A stretch of 64,000 nt of DNA, from NCBI RefSeq assembly GCF_004114935.1, contig NZ_CP022221.1, forward strand, positions 9,135,001-9,199,000, written 5' to 3'. Each line of letters begins with the position of its first letter. Within the stretch, counting starts at the first letter, position 1. Made by a program: the position numbers and the translations under genes. This DNA comes from Bradyrhizobium zhanjiangense. GTDB lineage: Bacteria; Pseudomonadota; Alphaproteobacteria; Rhizobiales; Xanthobacteraceae. The notes below the pieces were generated by a model. That model was not told where the DNA came from, did no database searches, and saw only the letters and a program-made list of their open reading frames with translations. Positions 45,444 to 52,937 of this stretch are shown here, in pieces.

Positions 45444-45801
45444 ATGCGCAAGCTGATCCTGATCCGCGATGTCGCTGCTGGCGACGCAAGTGCATGCCGG
45501 CGGGTCGCGGAGCCTGAGCTTGGCGGCAACAAATCCGAACCAGCAGGCAGCCGAGCCGTCGGTCACATCGGCTGCACCGCAGGCTCCGGCAGCAACGCCG
45601 CCGGCAAATATCCAGACAGCGACCACCACGCCGACGACTACGACCGCGCCGGCCGCGACTGCGCCGGTTGCCACAGCACCTGCACAGTCAGCCGCAGCGC
45701 CGGTAACCAGCACGACCGAAGCGGCCAAGCCAAAGCGCCGCCAGCCCTCGGTCGAAGCGCGTGTGATCCGCGAATTGCATCGGCACGGGATTTATTGGTG
45801 A
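45444..45801 (+). pseudogene. small exported Ala/Pro/Thr-rich protein, frameshifted in its signal peptide
   Basis: A well-placed ATG at 45444 (GGGGA 6 nt upstream) starts MRKLILIR and would be an ideal signal peptide, but the reading frame then leaves the long open frame. If one C is dropped near 45465, the reading becomes MRKLILIAMSLLATQVHAGG, a normal signal peptide joined to the main frame. The main frame (from ATG 45469, 110 codons) has RSLSLAATNPNQQ, a Pro/Ala/Thr-rich middle and a conserved-looking tail, VEARVIRELHRHGIYW. Either the gene is disrupted by one inserted base or the sequence has an error; a short product from 45469 remains possible. Confidence 0.6.
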
Positions 45802-45820
45802 GAGCACCCGCCTTCTCCAC

Positions 45821-45907
45821 CGTCATTGCGAGGAGCCCTTGCGACGAAGCAATCCAGACTGCCTCCTCGGAGATGGTCTGGATTGCTTCGCTGCGCTCGC
45901 AATGACG
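45821..45907. repeat. palindromic repeat family B, copy 3
   Basis: CGTCATTGCGAGGAGCCCTT at the left, GCTGCGCTCGCAATGACG at the right, with GCAATCCAGA/TCTGGATTGC inside. It is almost identical to the copy at 15215-15302 and lies between the small exported-protein gene and convergent livF. Confidence 0.8.
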
Positions 45908-45923
45908 GGGAGAGAGCGGGGAC

Positions 45924-46637
45924 TCAGATCCCCAAATATTTGTGCTGGAGATCCGGCGCGGCCATCAGCTCGTCGGAGGTGCCGCTCCACACCGTCTTGC
46001 CGCGCTCGATGATGTAGTGGCGGTCGCAGATGCGAGCGAGGTGATCGACATTCTTGTCGACCACCAGGATCGACTGTCCGCGGCTCTTGAGCAGCGACAG
46101 GCAATTCCAGATCTCCTCACGGATCAGCGGCGCGAGACCTTCGGTCGCTTCATCCAGAATCAGGAGTTTTGGATTCGTCATCAGCGCGCGGCCGATGGCG
46201 AGCATCTGCTGCTCGCCGCCGGAGAGCTGGTTGCCCATGTTGGCGGCACGCTCGGCGAGGCGCGGAAACAGCACGTAGATCGCGGCCAGCGTCCAGGGAT
46301 TGGGGCTGCCGAAGCGATCGGCGGCGGCGGCCACGAGATTTTCGCGCACGGTGAGGTTCGGGAAGATCTGGCGTCCTTCAGGGACGAGGCCGACGCCGAG
46401 TTTTGCAATTCTGTACGACGGAAGCTGTCGCACCTCGGCGCCCGCAAAGCGGATCGCGCCTGATCGCGCCGGCGTCAGGCCCATAATCGAGCGGATCGTC
46501 GTAGTCTTGCCCATGCCGTTGCGGCCCATCAGCGAGACCATCTCGCCGGGCTTGATCGACAGCGACAGCCCGAACAGCACCTGGGAGAGGCCGTAGCAGG
46601 TTTCGATGCCGTCGACGTCGAGCAGCGTGTCAGCCAT
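45924..46637 (-). CDS. livF: LivF-type ABC transporter ATPase
   Basis: A 237-residue ATPase of the branched-chain-amino-acid (HAAT) class. Walker A GRNGMGKTT, signature QLSGGEQQMLAIGRAL, Walker B LLILDEATEGLAP. Such transporters carry amino acids, but in soil alphaproteobacteria also aromatic acids. It overlaps livG by 8 nt and is the last gene of livHMGF. The operon contains no binding protein. Confidence 0.9.
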   Translation of the reverse strand: MADTLLDVDGIETCYGLSQVLFGLSLSIKPGEMVSLMGRNGMGKTTTIRSIMGLTPARSGAIRFAGAEVRQLPSYRIAKLGVGLVPEGRQIFPNLTVRENLVAAAADRFGSPNPWTLAAIYVLFPRLAERAANMGNQLSGGEQQMLAIGRALMTNPKLLILDEATEGLAPLIREEIWNCLSLLKSRGQSILVVDKNVDHLARICDRHYIIERGKTVWSGTSDELMAAPDLQHKYLGI

Positions 46638-47397
46638 GATGCGTCACCACATGCTGATCGCCGAGATAGGCGCGCTTGACGTCCTCGTTCTGGCGGATCG
46701 CGGCCGGATCGCCGGAGGCGATGACACGGCCGTAGACCAGCACCGAAATGCGATCGGCGAGCGCGAACACCGCCGGCATGTCGTGCTCGACCAGCACGAT
46801 CGAGACCTCTTTGCGCAGCTCCTGGAGCAGCTTCACCATGCGCTGGGATTCGGTGACCCCTAAGCCGGCCATCGGCTCGTCGAGCAGCAGGAGCTTTGGC
46901 TTGCTCGCGAGCGCAACCGCAAGCTCGAGCTCGCGGCGCTCGCCATGGCTCAGCCTGGACACCACGACATCGGCGCGATGCGACAGGCCGACGCGATCGA
47001 GCGCGGCATGCGCGGCATCGCGCAGGCCCCTCTCCTTGCGCGCGTTGGCGAAGAAGCGGAACGACGTGCCGGCATGCGCTTGGGCTGCCAGCGCGACATT
47101 GTCGGCGGCGGTGAAATCGAGCAGCAGCGAGGTGATCTGGAACGAACGGGCAAGGCCCAGCGCGCAGCGCCGATAGGCCGGCAGATAGGTGATGTCGCGC
47201 CCAGCCAGCGAGACGCTACCGGAATGCGGTTCGAGATGCCCGGTGAGCTGGCTGATCAGCGTGGTCTTGCCGGCACCGTTCGGGCCGATGATGGCGTGCA
47301 GCTCGCCGCTAGCGACGTCGAGCGAGACGTTGTCGGTCGCGATGATGCCGCCGAAGCGGCGCACCAGCTTTTCGACGCGGAGCAGGGGTTCAGCCAC
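46630..47397 (-). CDS. livG: LivG-type ABC transporter ATPase
   Basis: A 255-residue ATPase. Walker A IGPNGAGKTTLISQLTG, signature SRLSHGERRELELAVALA (SHGE variant of the usual SGGE/SHGQ), Walker B LLLLDEPMAGLG. GTG 47397 is chosen because GGGAGGG lies 8 nt upstream; GTG 47418 would lengthen it by seven residues. It overlaps livM by 8 nt. Confidence 0.9.
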   Translation of the reverse strand: MAEPLLRVEKLVRRFGGIIATDNVSLDVASGELHAIIGPNGAGKTTLISQLTGHLEPHSGSVSLAGRDITYLPAYRRCALGLARSFQITSLLLDFTAADNVALAAQAHAGTSFRFFANARKERGLRDAAHAALDRVGLSHRADVVVSRLSHGERRELELAVALASKPKLLLLDEPMAGLGVTESQRMVKLLQELRKEVSIVLVEHDMPAVFALADRISVLVYGRVIASGDPAAIRQNEDVKRAYLGDQHVVTHHG

Positions 47398-48334
47398 GGC
47401 CAGCCCTCCCGAGCGCACCCATGATGCCGCCGCGGCCGAACAGGACGATGAGCAGCAAGAGCGGGCCCATGATCAGCGCCCAGTATTCGGTGATCTGCGA
47501 CAGGAACTCTTCCAGCAGCAGGAACACCACCGCTCCCATGATCGGGCCGAACAGCGTGCCCATGCCGCCCAGGATCACCATCACCATGAGATCGCCGGAG
47601 CGGGTCCAGTACATCACGGCCGGGCTGACGAAATCAGTGTTGTTGGCGAGCAGCGCGCCGGCAAGGCCGCACATCGTGCCGGATATGACGAAGCAAACCA
47701 GCTGGTAGCGCTTGGCCGGAAAGCCGATCGCCTGCATGCGCTGCTCGTTGGAGCGCAGACCCTGCACGACGAGGCCGAAGCGCGAATTGACGATGCGCCA
47801 GATCAGGAAGATGACGCCAAACAGGCAGGCGAGGCAGAGATAGTAGAACTGCGTGCGATTCGACAGGTCGACCAGCCCCGAGAAGTCGCTGCGCTTGTAG
47901 ATGGTCAGGCCGTCATCACCACCGTAGCGCGCCAGGCCCGAGGCGACGTAATAGGCCATCTGCGCGAAGGCGAGCGTGATCATGATGAAATAGACGCCGC
48001 GGGTGCGCAAAGAGAGCGCGCCGATCACGAGCGCATAGATCGCGGAGGCAGCGAGCGCGACCGGAAACTGAATGAAACCGGAACCTACGCCTTCCTGCGC
48101 CAGCATGCCGACGGCGTAGCCGCCGATGCCGAGATAGGCGGCATGACCAAAGCTCATCATGCCGCCAAAGCCCATGATGAGGTTGAGGCTCGCGGCCGCC
48201 AGCGCCAGGATGATGATGCGGGTGAACAGCGTCAGGATGAAGATGTTGCCGGTCAGGTGCGAATAGAGCGGCAGCAGCACGAGGCCCACCAGCATCAGGG
48301 CCGTGACGGCCTTGCTCACAGTGAAAGCCTTCAT
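47390..48334 (-). CDS. livM: LivM-type ABC transporter permease
   Basis: A 314-residue inner-membrane permease with eight to nine transmembrane segments. LNLIMGFGGMMSFGHAAYLG is the canonical LivM pattern. The loop NSRFGLVVQGLRSNEQRMQAIG is the EAA-like ATPase-contact region. LVMVILGGMGTLFGPIMGA closes the permease. It overlaps livH by 4 nt (ATGA). Confidence 0.92.
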   Translation of the reverse strand: MKAFTVSKAVTALMLVGLVLLPLYSHLTGNIFILTLFTRIIILALAAASLNLIMGFGGMMSFGHAAYLGIGGYAVGMLAQEGVGSGFIQFPVALAASAIYALVIGALSLRTRGVYFIMITLAFAQMAYYVASGLARYGGDDGLTIYKRSDFSGLVDLSNRTQFYYLCLACLFGVIFLIWRIVNSRFGLVVQGLRSNEQRMQAIGFPAKRYQLVCFVISGTMCGLAGALLANNTDFVSPAVMYWTRSGDLMVMVILGGMGTLFGPIMGAVVFLLLEEFLSQITEYWALIMGPLLLLIVLFGRGGIMGALGRAGRG

Positions 48335-49248
48335 CGACGACTGGCCGGAAACAGCCCCTCCGGCCGCACCACCAGCACGATCGCCATGAGGAGGTAGATC
48401 AGCATGGACGACAGCGCGGGCGCGGCGGTGGAGGCGGCGGCGCCGCTCAGCACCTGCCGCAGCAGGTTCGGCAGGAAGGCGCGGCCGAGCGTGTCGATCA
48501 TGCCGACGAAGATCGCGGCGAGGAACGCGCCGCGGATCGAGCCGATGCCGCCGATCACGATAATGACGAAAGCGAGGATCAGGATGTTCTCGCCCATGCC
48601 GATCTGCACGGTGAGGATCGGCGCCTGCATCAATCCGGCAAGGCCCGCGAGTGCGGCGCCGAGGCCGAACACCAGCGTGTAGAGCAGCTTGATGTTGATG
48701 CCGAGCGCGCCGATCATCTCGCGGTTGGAGGCGCCGGCCCGGATCAGCATGCCGATGCGCGTGCGCATCACGCCGAGATAGAGCAACAGCGCCACCAGTA
48801 GCGCGACGACGATGATGGCGAGGCGGTAGGCGGGGTAGTGGATGCCGGGCAGGATCGGCACCGGCACGGTGAGCCAGGCCGGCAGCGGCAGCGCGAGGCC
48901 GGCCGGGCCCCAGATCAGCCGCACGGCTTCATTGAAGAACAGGATCAGGCCGAAGGTTGCGAGCACGTGGTCGAGATGGTCGCGGCCATAGAGATGCCGC
49001 AGCGCGCTCATCTCGAGCACGATGCCGAGCACCAGCGTCGCGCCCAGCGCCAGCAGCGCACCGAGCAGGAAGCTGCCGGTCCATGCCGCGAAGGTCGCGG
49101 CGAAATAGGCGCCCATCATGTAGAGCGAGCCGTGCGCGAGGTTGACGAGATCCATGATCCCGAACACCAGCGTCAGGCCGGCGGCGAGCAGAAACAGCAG
49201 CAGGCCGAACTGCAATCCGTTCAAGAACTGTTCGACGACGAGCAGCAT
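48331..49248 (-). CDS. livH: LivH-type ABC transporter permease
   Basis: A 305-residue permease: QFLNGLQFGLLLFLLAAGLT, LVFGIMDLVNLAHGSLYMMG and IVIGGIGSIRGAFLAAIF are LivH signatures, and MLIRAGASNREMIGALGINI is the ATPase contact loop. ATG 49248 (AAAGAG upstream) was preferred over TTG 49251. First gene of the livHMGF operon, with a TGCA-N6-TGCA site 144 bp upstream. Confidence 0.92.
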   Translation of the reverse strand: MLLVVEQFLNGLQFGLLLFLLAAGLTLVFGIMDLVNLAHGSLYMMGAYFAATFAAWTGSFLLGALLALGATLVLGIVLEMSALRHLYGRDHLDHVLATFGLILFFNEAVRLIWGPAGLALPLPAWLTVPVPILPGIHYPAYRLAIIVVALLVALLLYLGVMRTRIGMLIRAGASNREMIGALGINIKLLYTLVFGLGAALAGLAGLMQAPILTVQIGMGENILILAFVIIVIGGIGSIRGAFLAAIFVGMIDTLGRAFLPNLLRQVLSGAAASTAAPALSSMLIYLLMAIVLVVRPEGLFPASRR

Positions 49249-49391
49249 CAAGACTCTTTCAGGCGCACGCGGTGTCGCGCCGATGTTCGAACACAGTCGC
49301 CATCAGTGAAAGAGCTCCCCCTGCCTGTTCAAGGCCGAAAAATGGGTAATGGCAGTATCGTTCCGAGGCAAGAGCGATTTGACACCAAACA

Positions 49392-49405
49392 TGCACTTTG
49401 TTGCA
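49392..49405. promoter_or_regulatory. candidate BoxR operator upstream of the livHMGF operon
   Basis: TGCA-CTTTGT-TGCA, an exact TGCA-N6-TGCA. The spacer CTTTGT is identical to the boxC-side site at 36480. The surrounding stretch from 49249 to 49550 (300 bp) holds no gene. The site is 144-157 bp upstream of livH and would place this transporter under the same regulator as the benzoate genes. Confidence 0.6.
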
Positions 49406-49550
49406 TCTCGGCGTGCGCGGCCGAAACCTGCTCGGCAATGCAAAAAGGTTGCCGCGCGGCATGGGGCAACCTGCCGCACCCAAACGATCACCCTCCCCCG
49501 GCAGGCCGAGGGAGGGTGCGAATATCGTCGAAATTCGGCGAGAAATGCGT

Positions 49551-49769
49551 CTAGTGCGACGTCATCTGCTGGGGAAAGTCGTCCGGTTCGGCGAGCACGC
49601 TGTTGGCCGTCGAGGCCTCGAGCGCGGCCATCCGGAACAGGTAGGCCAGCGTCGCCAATCCGGAATCGTCCGCCATCTGCGCCAGCTCGAGCGCCATGTC
49701 GGACATGTAGCCGAGGTTCTCGTCCTTGGTCTGCGCCATGATCTGGCTGTCCCGCATCAGGTTCGACAT
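49551..49769 (-). CDS. 72-residue protein translationally coupled to the LuxI gene
   Basis: Not a recognised family. It begins MSNLMRDSQIMAQTKDENLG and is acidic and probably alpha-helical (MALELAQMADDSGLATLAYL, then LFRMAALEASTANS), without membrane segments. Its ATG starts one base after the luxI TGA (TGAGATG), so it should be translated from the luxI mRNA. Position suggests a link to quorum sensing. Confidence 0.68.
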   Translation of the reverse strand: MSNLMRDSQIMAQTKDENLGYMSDMALELAQMADDSGLATLAYLFRMAALEASTANSVLAEPDDFPQQMTSH

Positions 49770-49770
49770 C

Positions 49771-50427
49771 TCAGGCGCTCTTTCGTTGCGCGGCAAGGCC
49801 GCGGAGGTTGGCACGGGCAATGCAGTCGATCCGCGGACCGTCCTGCTGGACGACGCTCGTCATTCCGATACGGTCACGCACGACATCGAGCGACTCCTGA
49901 CGGACCTCGATCGTTGCCGCCATGGTCCAGGAATTTTCCACCAGCGCCGGCAATCCCAGCGGCGTCACGATGAATCCGATGTCGTTGAAGCGCGGCAACC
50001 ACCACGTCTCCATGACGAGACAGAGACGCTCGATGCCCTGATCGAGACAGAACTCCTGCGCAGCCGCCATCAATTGTAGATTGAACGCGCCGTCGCGGCG
50101 CTCGCGCGACACGAAGAAGCGCGACCACTCCCAGACCAGCGGGTCCGACGGGCAACCACGCACCGCCGCGAGATGCGGGAAGACTTCGCTCATCATCGTC
50201 GGTCTGGTGGTGGGATACAGGCGGGAGCCGCCGAGCACCCGGCGGTTTTCGAGAGCCAGCAGGTAGACCGCGTCCTCATTGTCGTAGCTATCGATCTCGC
50301 GGCCGTCGGGCTTGCGTAGCGCCTCCCATTTCCGCTCCTCGACAAAAATCTCGTGACGAACCCGAAAATACTGTTCGAGAACGTCTTCGTAGAGATGCCG
50401 ATTGACGGCAGAAATCACATGAATCAT
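49771..50427 (-). CDS. bjaI: LuxI-family acyl-homoserine-lactone synthase (BjaI/BraI-like)
   Basis: A 218-residue autoinducer synthase. Conserved residues of the family are visible: RVRHEIFVEERKWE (Arg, Phe, Trp core), DSYDNEDAVYLLALE (Asp pair), GGSRLYPTT (Arg), VWEWSRFFV (the Glu of the Ser/Glu-type block). It resembles the bradyrhizobial BjaI/BraI group, which make isovaleryl- or cinnamoyl-homoserine lactone from acyl- or aryl-CoA rather than acyl-ACP. The symbol follows this resemblance and may be braI. ATG 50427 is used; 50439 is possible. A 22-bp palindrome lies 56 bp upstream. Confidence 0.9.
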   Translation of the reverse strand: MIHVISAVNRHLYEDVLEQYFRVRHEIFVEERKWEALRKPDGREIDSYDNEDAVYLLALENRRVLGGSRLYPTTRPTMMSEVFPHLAAVRGCPSDPLVWEWSRFFVSRERRDGAFNLQLMAAAQEFCLDQGIERLCLVMETWWLPRFNDIGFIVTPLGLPALVENSWTMAATIEVRQESLDVVRDRIGMTSVVQQDGPRIDCIARANLRGLAAQRKSA

Positions 50428-50482
50428 GAACTCCCCCATGGCTCGAAATGAGGGGGAGCCTCAGCGAAAAAGGCAAAGTCGA

Positions 50483-50504
50483 CTATTGGGAAATTTCCCA
50501 GTAG
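50483..50504. promoter_or_regulatory. lux-box-like palindrome before the LuxI gene
   Basis: CTATTGGGAAATTTCCCAGTAG, read as two 11-bp halves around 50493/50494, pairs at 10 of 11 positions (the exception is a T/G step). It sits in the 86-bp gap between the LuxR-type stop (50514) and the synthase start (50427), at a distance where a LuxR-type activator would contact RNA polymerase. LuxR-family operators are typically 18-22 bp palindromes. Confidence 0.72.
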
Positions 50505-50513
50505 GCGAGGATT

Positions 50514-51242
50514 TCAGGGATTGATGATTCTGTGGCGGATCGCGATCGCGACCGCATGCGTCCGGTTGACCGCACCGAGCTTGCGCGCGGCAGTTGCAAG
50601 ATGCTCTTCCGCCGTGCGTTGCGTGATGTGCAGGATCTCGCCGATCTCCCAGGCGGACTTGCCTTGCGACGCCCAGGCAATCACCTCGCGCTCGCGTGGG
50701 GTCAGGCGCATCGACGGATGCGGCACCGGATCGAGCAGACGGCGAATGTGATCGAAGCCGTACATCCCGATCAAGTGCAGCGCCGGCTTGCTGCGCGCGT
50801 TGAGATCGAGGTGGACGCCACCGAGCGAGACGCCGGCCTCGTAGCCGGTCAAGCCGTGGATCGGCACGACGAAGCCGCGCGACATGCGGAAATCGGCGGC
50901 GCGCCGCATCACCTCCACCGCACCCGGCTCCAGCTCCGGATCGTACGGCGCCTCAGACCACTCGAAAGGGTTCACCGTCTGCCGGCATTTGCGGATCACG
51001 GGGTCGACACGGTCGTAGCTCTTTTGGATGTAGAGGTCGAACCACTCCGCCGGCCACTTCTTGGCGAGCACCATCTGGGAAAAGCGTTGATCGGGATTCG
51101 GCAAGCCCGTTACGATGATATGCTCGAAACCGTATCGGCCGAACGCGGTTGCAAGCGCGTCCATGGCGTCCGGAACCTTGGTATAGGCTCCCAGGCCTTC
51201 GATGAAGTCGAGCGCCTCCCGGCCATAGTCTACGGCGGACAT
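50514..51242 (-). CDS. bjaR1: LuxR-family quorum-sensing regulator (BjaR/BraR-like)
   Basis: A 242-residue autoinducer-binding regulator. The N-terminal domain carries the ligand pocket: WPAEWFDLYIQKSYDRVDPV holds the Trp/Tyr/Asp of the AHL pocket, and SRGFVVPIHGLTGYEAGVSL the second side. The C-terminal HTH is MRLTPREREVIAWASQGKSA, WEIGEILHITQRTAEEHL. It lies just upstream of the synthase on the same strand, so it probably binds the same signal and activates from the palindrome at 50483. The symbol follows the synthase resemblance. Confidence 0.9.
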   Translation of the reverse strand: MSAVDYGREALDFIEGLGAYTKVPDAMDALATAFGRYGFEHIIVTGLPNPDQRFSQMVLAKKWPAEWFDLYIQKSYDRVDPVIRKCRQTVNPFEWSEAPYDPELEPGAVEVMRRAADFRMSRGFVVPIHGLTGYEAGVSLGGVHLDLNARSKPALHLIGMYGFDHIRRLLDPVPHPSMRLTPREREVIAWASQGKSAWEIGEILHITQRTAEEHLATAARKLGAVNRTHAVAIAIRHRIINP

Positions 51243-51410
51243 CAGTGCATTTCCTGACTCTCGCCCTGCCGTATAGCACGTATTTGGGGGCTGCCTCAAT
51301 TCGCTGCTCCCGTAGTTTGCCGGTGTTCCGTCCGCACTGAAGATTTAATCTACTTGTGGAAGAAGTGAGGTCAAGATACACCTGAACGCGTCCGTAGCGG
51401 GAAAACCACG

Positions 51411-51587
51411 ATGCAAGACGAGGACATCGCCCTCAACAGCGTGCTCGGCCTGGAATTGAACCGCGTGTTTTTCGCCGTCCGCCAAACGGCAAACAAGCAG
51501 AAGATCATCGAGTTCGCGCGCGAGGTGCTGCAAAGCGAGCGCGCGGAGCTGGCGGACAGCCTCTTGCCCGAGGGCCCGGCAAGCTAG
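51411..51587 (+). CDS. 58-residue protein of unknown function
   Basis: A short open frame divergent from the LuxR-type gene: it begins MQDEDIALNSVLGLELNRVF and continues with a charged helix (VRQTANKQKIIEFAREVLQS), ending LLPEGPAS. It is acidic with no transmembrane segment. The A-rich stretch GGGAAAACCACG precedes the ATG. The frame is open over its whole length with typical codon use. No family is known to me. Confidence 0.5.
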   Translation: MQDEDIALNSVLGLELNRVFFAVRQTANKQKIIEFAREVLQSERAELADSLLPEGPAS

Positions 51588-51669
51588 CCAACGCAGTTGC
51601 AGCAAACGACGCGTCCAGCGCGAGCGACGCCCTTGAACGTGCCGATTTTCGTCGAAACAGTTTGACCAT

Positions 51670-51828
51670 TGCCTTCCCTTCTCCCCTTGTGGGAGAAGGT
51701 GGCGCGAAGCGCCGGATGAGGGGTTGTCTCCGCGCGTTCAAATGCGAGAGCTCGCAAGGCGGAGAGAACCCCTCACTCGTCTCGCCGCTTCGCGGCGAGC
51801 CACCCTCTCCCACAAGGGGAAAGGGAAG
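51670..51828. repeat. palindromic repeat (CTTCTCCCCTTGTGGGAGAAGG type)
   Basis: CTTCTCCCCTTGTGGGAGAA opens it, with GGTGGCGCGAAGCGCC following; the right part mirrors this with GGCTCGCCGCGAAGCGGCGA-like and ACCCTCTCCCACAAGGGG elements. It separates the 58-codon gene from the LysR-type regulator. Confidence 0.65.
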
Positions 51829-51866
51829 GCCCCCGCCACCACGATCATGCTTCGGATGCCCAGGAC

Positions 51867-52805
51867 ATGATGACGCTGCGCCAGGTTGAAGTGATCCGTG
51901 CCGTGATGGTGACGGGCACCATCGGTGGCGCGGCGAAGCTGCTCAACGTCTCGGCGCCGGGGATCAGCCGCCTCGTCAAATACACCGAGCGCTCACTCGG
52001 CATCCGCTTCTTCCAGCGCCAAAACGGGCGCTACTTCCCGACGCCGGAAGCCGAGAACATCTTCGAGCAGATCAACGGCGTCTACAAGAAGGTCGACGAC
52101 CTCTCCGAGATCATCTCCAAGATCGGCCGCGGTGGATTGTCGGAGCTGCGCATCGGCTCGGTGCCGAGCATCTCGCAGGTGATGGTGCCGCGCGCGATCG
52201 AGCGCGTGCGTCGCCGCTATCCCGATCTCGGCATCGACATCAACATCCTCAAGCTCGAGGAAGCCATCGACTATCTGATGCTCGGCCGCGGCGAGTGCGT
52301 AGCGATGAGCTACCGGCTGGAGCATTCCGGGCTCGACTTCATGCCGCTCGCCTCGGGCGAGCTCTATTGCATCGTGCCGCCAGGTCACGAGCTCGCCGGC
52401 CGCAAGCAGGTCTCCGCCGCCGAGATCACCCGCTATCCGCTGATCGGCATCGATCCCAACGATCCCTACGGGCGGATCATGGCCGAGATCTTCGCGCGCA
52501 ACCGGCTCGACTACAACATCACCATCCGCGCGCGCTTCGGCACCACGGTCTGCGCGCTGGTGAAGGCCGGGCTCGGCATCGCCATCATCGACCAGTTCAC
52601 GGTGGCCCATGGCGGTTATCCCGGAATCGAGCTGTTGAAGATCACCGAGCCGACGCGGTTCGACACCTACATCGCAGTGAAGCGCGGCGCGCCGTTGTCG
52701 CTCCATGCCGAGTACTTCATCGACGCCCTGCGCGCTGAGATGCGCGCGGTCGAGCCGTCCCGCGGCAACAGCAAGGCCGGCCCGGCACGCGCGCGGAAGA
52801 AATAA
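51867..52805 (+). CDS. LysR-family transcriptional regulator of the quinate/shikimate set
   Basis: A 312-residue regulator. The N-terminal winged helix reads VEVIRAVMVTGTIGGAAKLL and SRLVKYTERSLGIRFFQR. The effector part has RIGSVPSISQVMVPRAIERV and ALVKAGLGIAIIDQFTV. A palindromic T-N11-A site overlaps its own stop codon. It immediately precedes the dehydrogenase and transporter genes on the same strand, which suggests control of quinate/shikimate uptake and use. An alternative ATG is 3 nt downstream. Confidence 0.88.
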   Translation: MMTLRQVEVIRAVMVTGTIGGAAKLLNVSAPGISRLVKYTERSLGIRFFQRQNGRYFPTPEAENIFEQINGVYKKVDDLSEIISKIGRGGLSELRIGSVPSISQVMVPRAIERVRRRYPDLGIDINILKLEEAIDYLMLGRGECVAMSYRLEHSGLDFMPLASGELYCIVPPGHELAGRKQVSAAEITRYPLIGIDPNDPYGRIMAEIFARNRLDYNITIRARFGTTVCALVKAGLGIAIIDQFTVAHGGYPGIELLKITEPTRFDTYIAVKRGAPLSLHAEYFIDALRAEMRAVEPSRGNSKAGPARARKK

Positions 52806-52845
52806 CATTATGTTAGGTTTGCCGGATAAAAGGGTAATTGTGTTA
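52803..52845. promoter_or_regulatory. LysR-type operator candidates upstream of the AroE-type gene
   Basis: TAACATTATGTTA (52803-52815) is a perfect palindrome of the LTTR T-N11-A form, beginning at the regulator's stop codon. A second half-palindrome, TAATTGTGTTA, is at 52835-52845. They are 93-135 bp before the dehydrogenase ATG, and the region is AT-richer than its surroundings, as expected for a promoter. Confidence 0.6.
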
Positions 52846-52937
52846 CGCCAGGGAAAGACTATCGTCAGAGCTGGAATTGCGCGGATTTCCCCGCTAATGG
52901 CCGGGACCGGACGCTCCCAACGAGACGATAGCGAACC

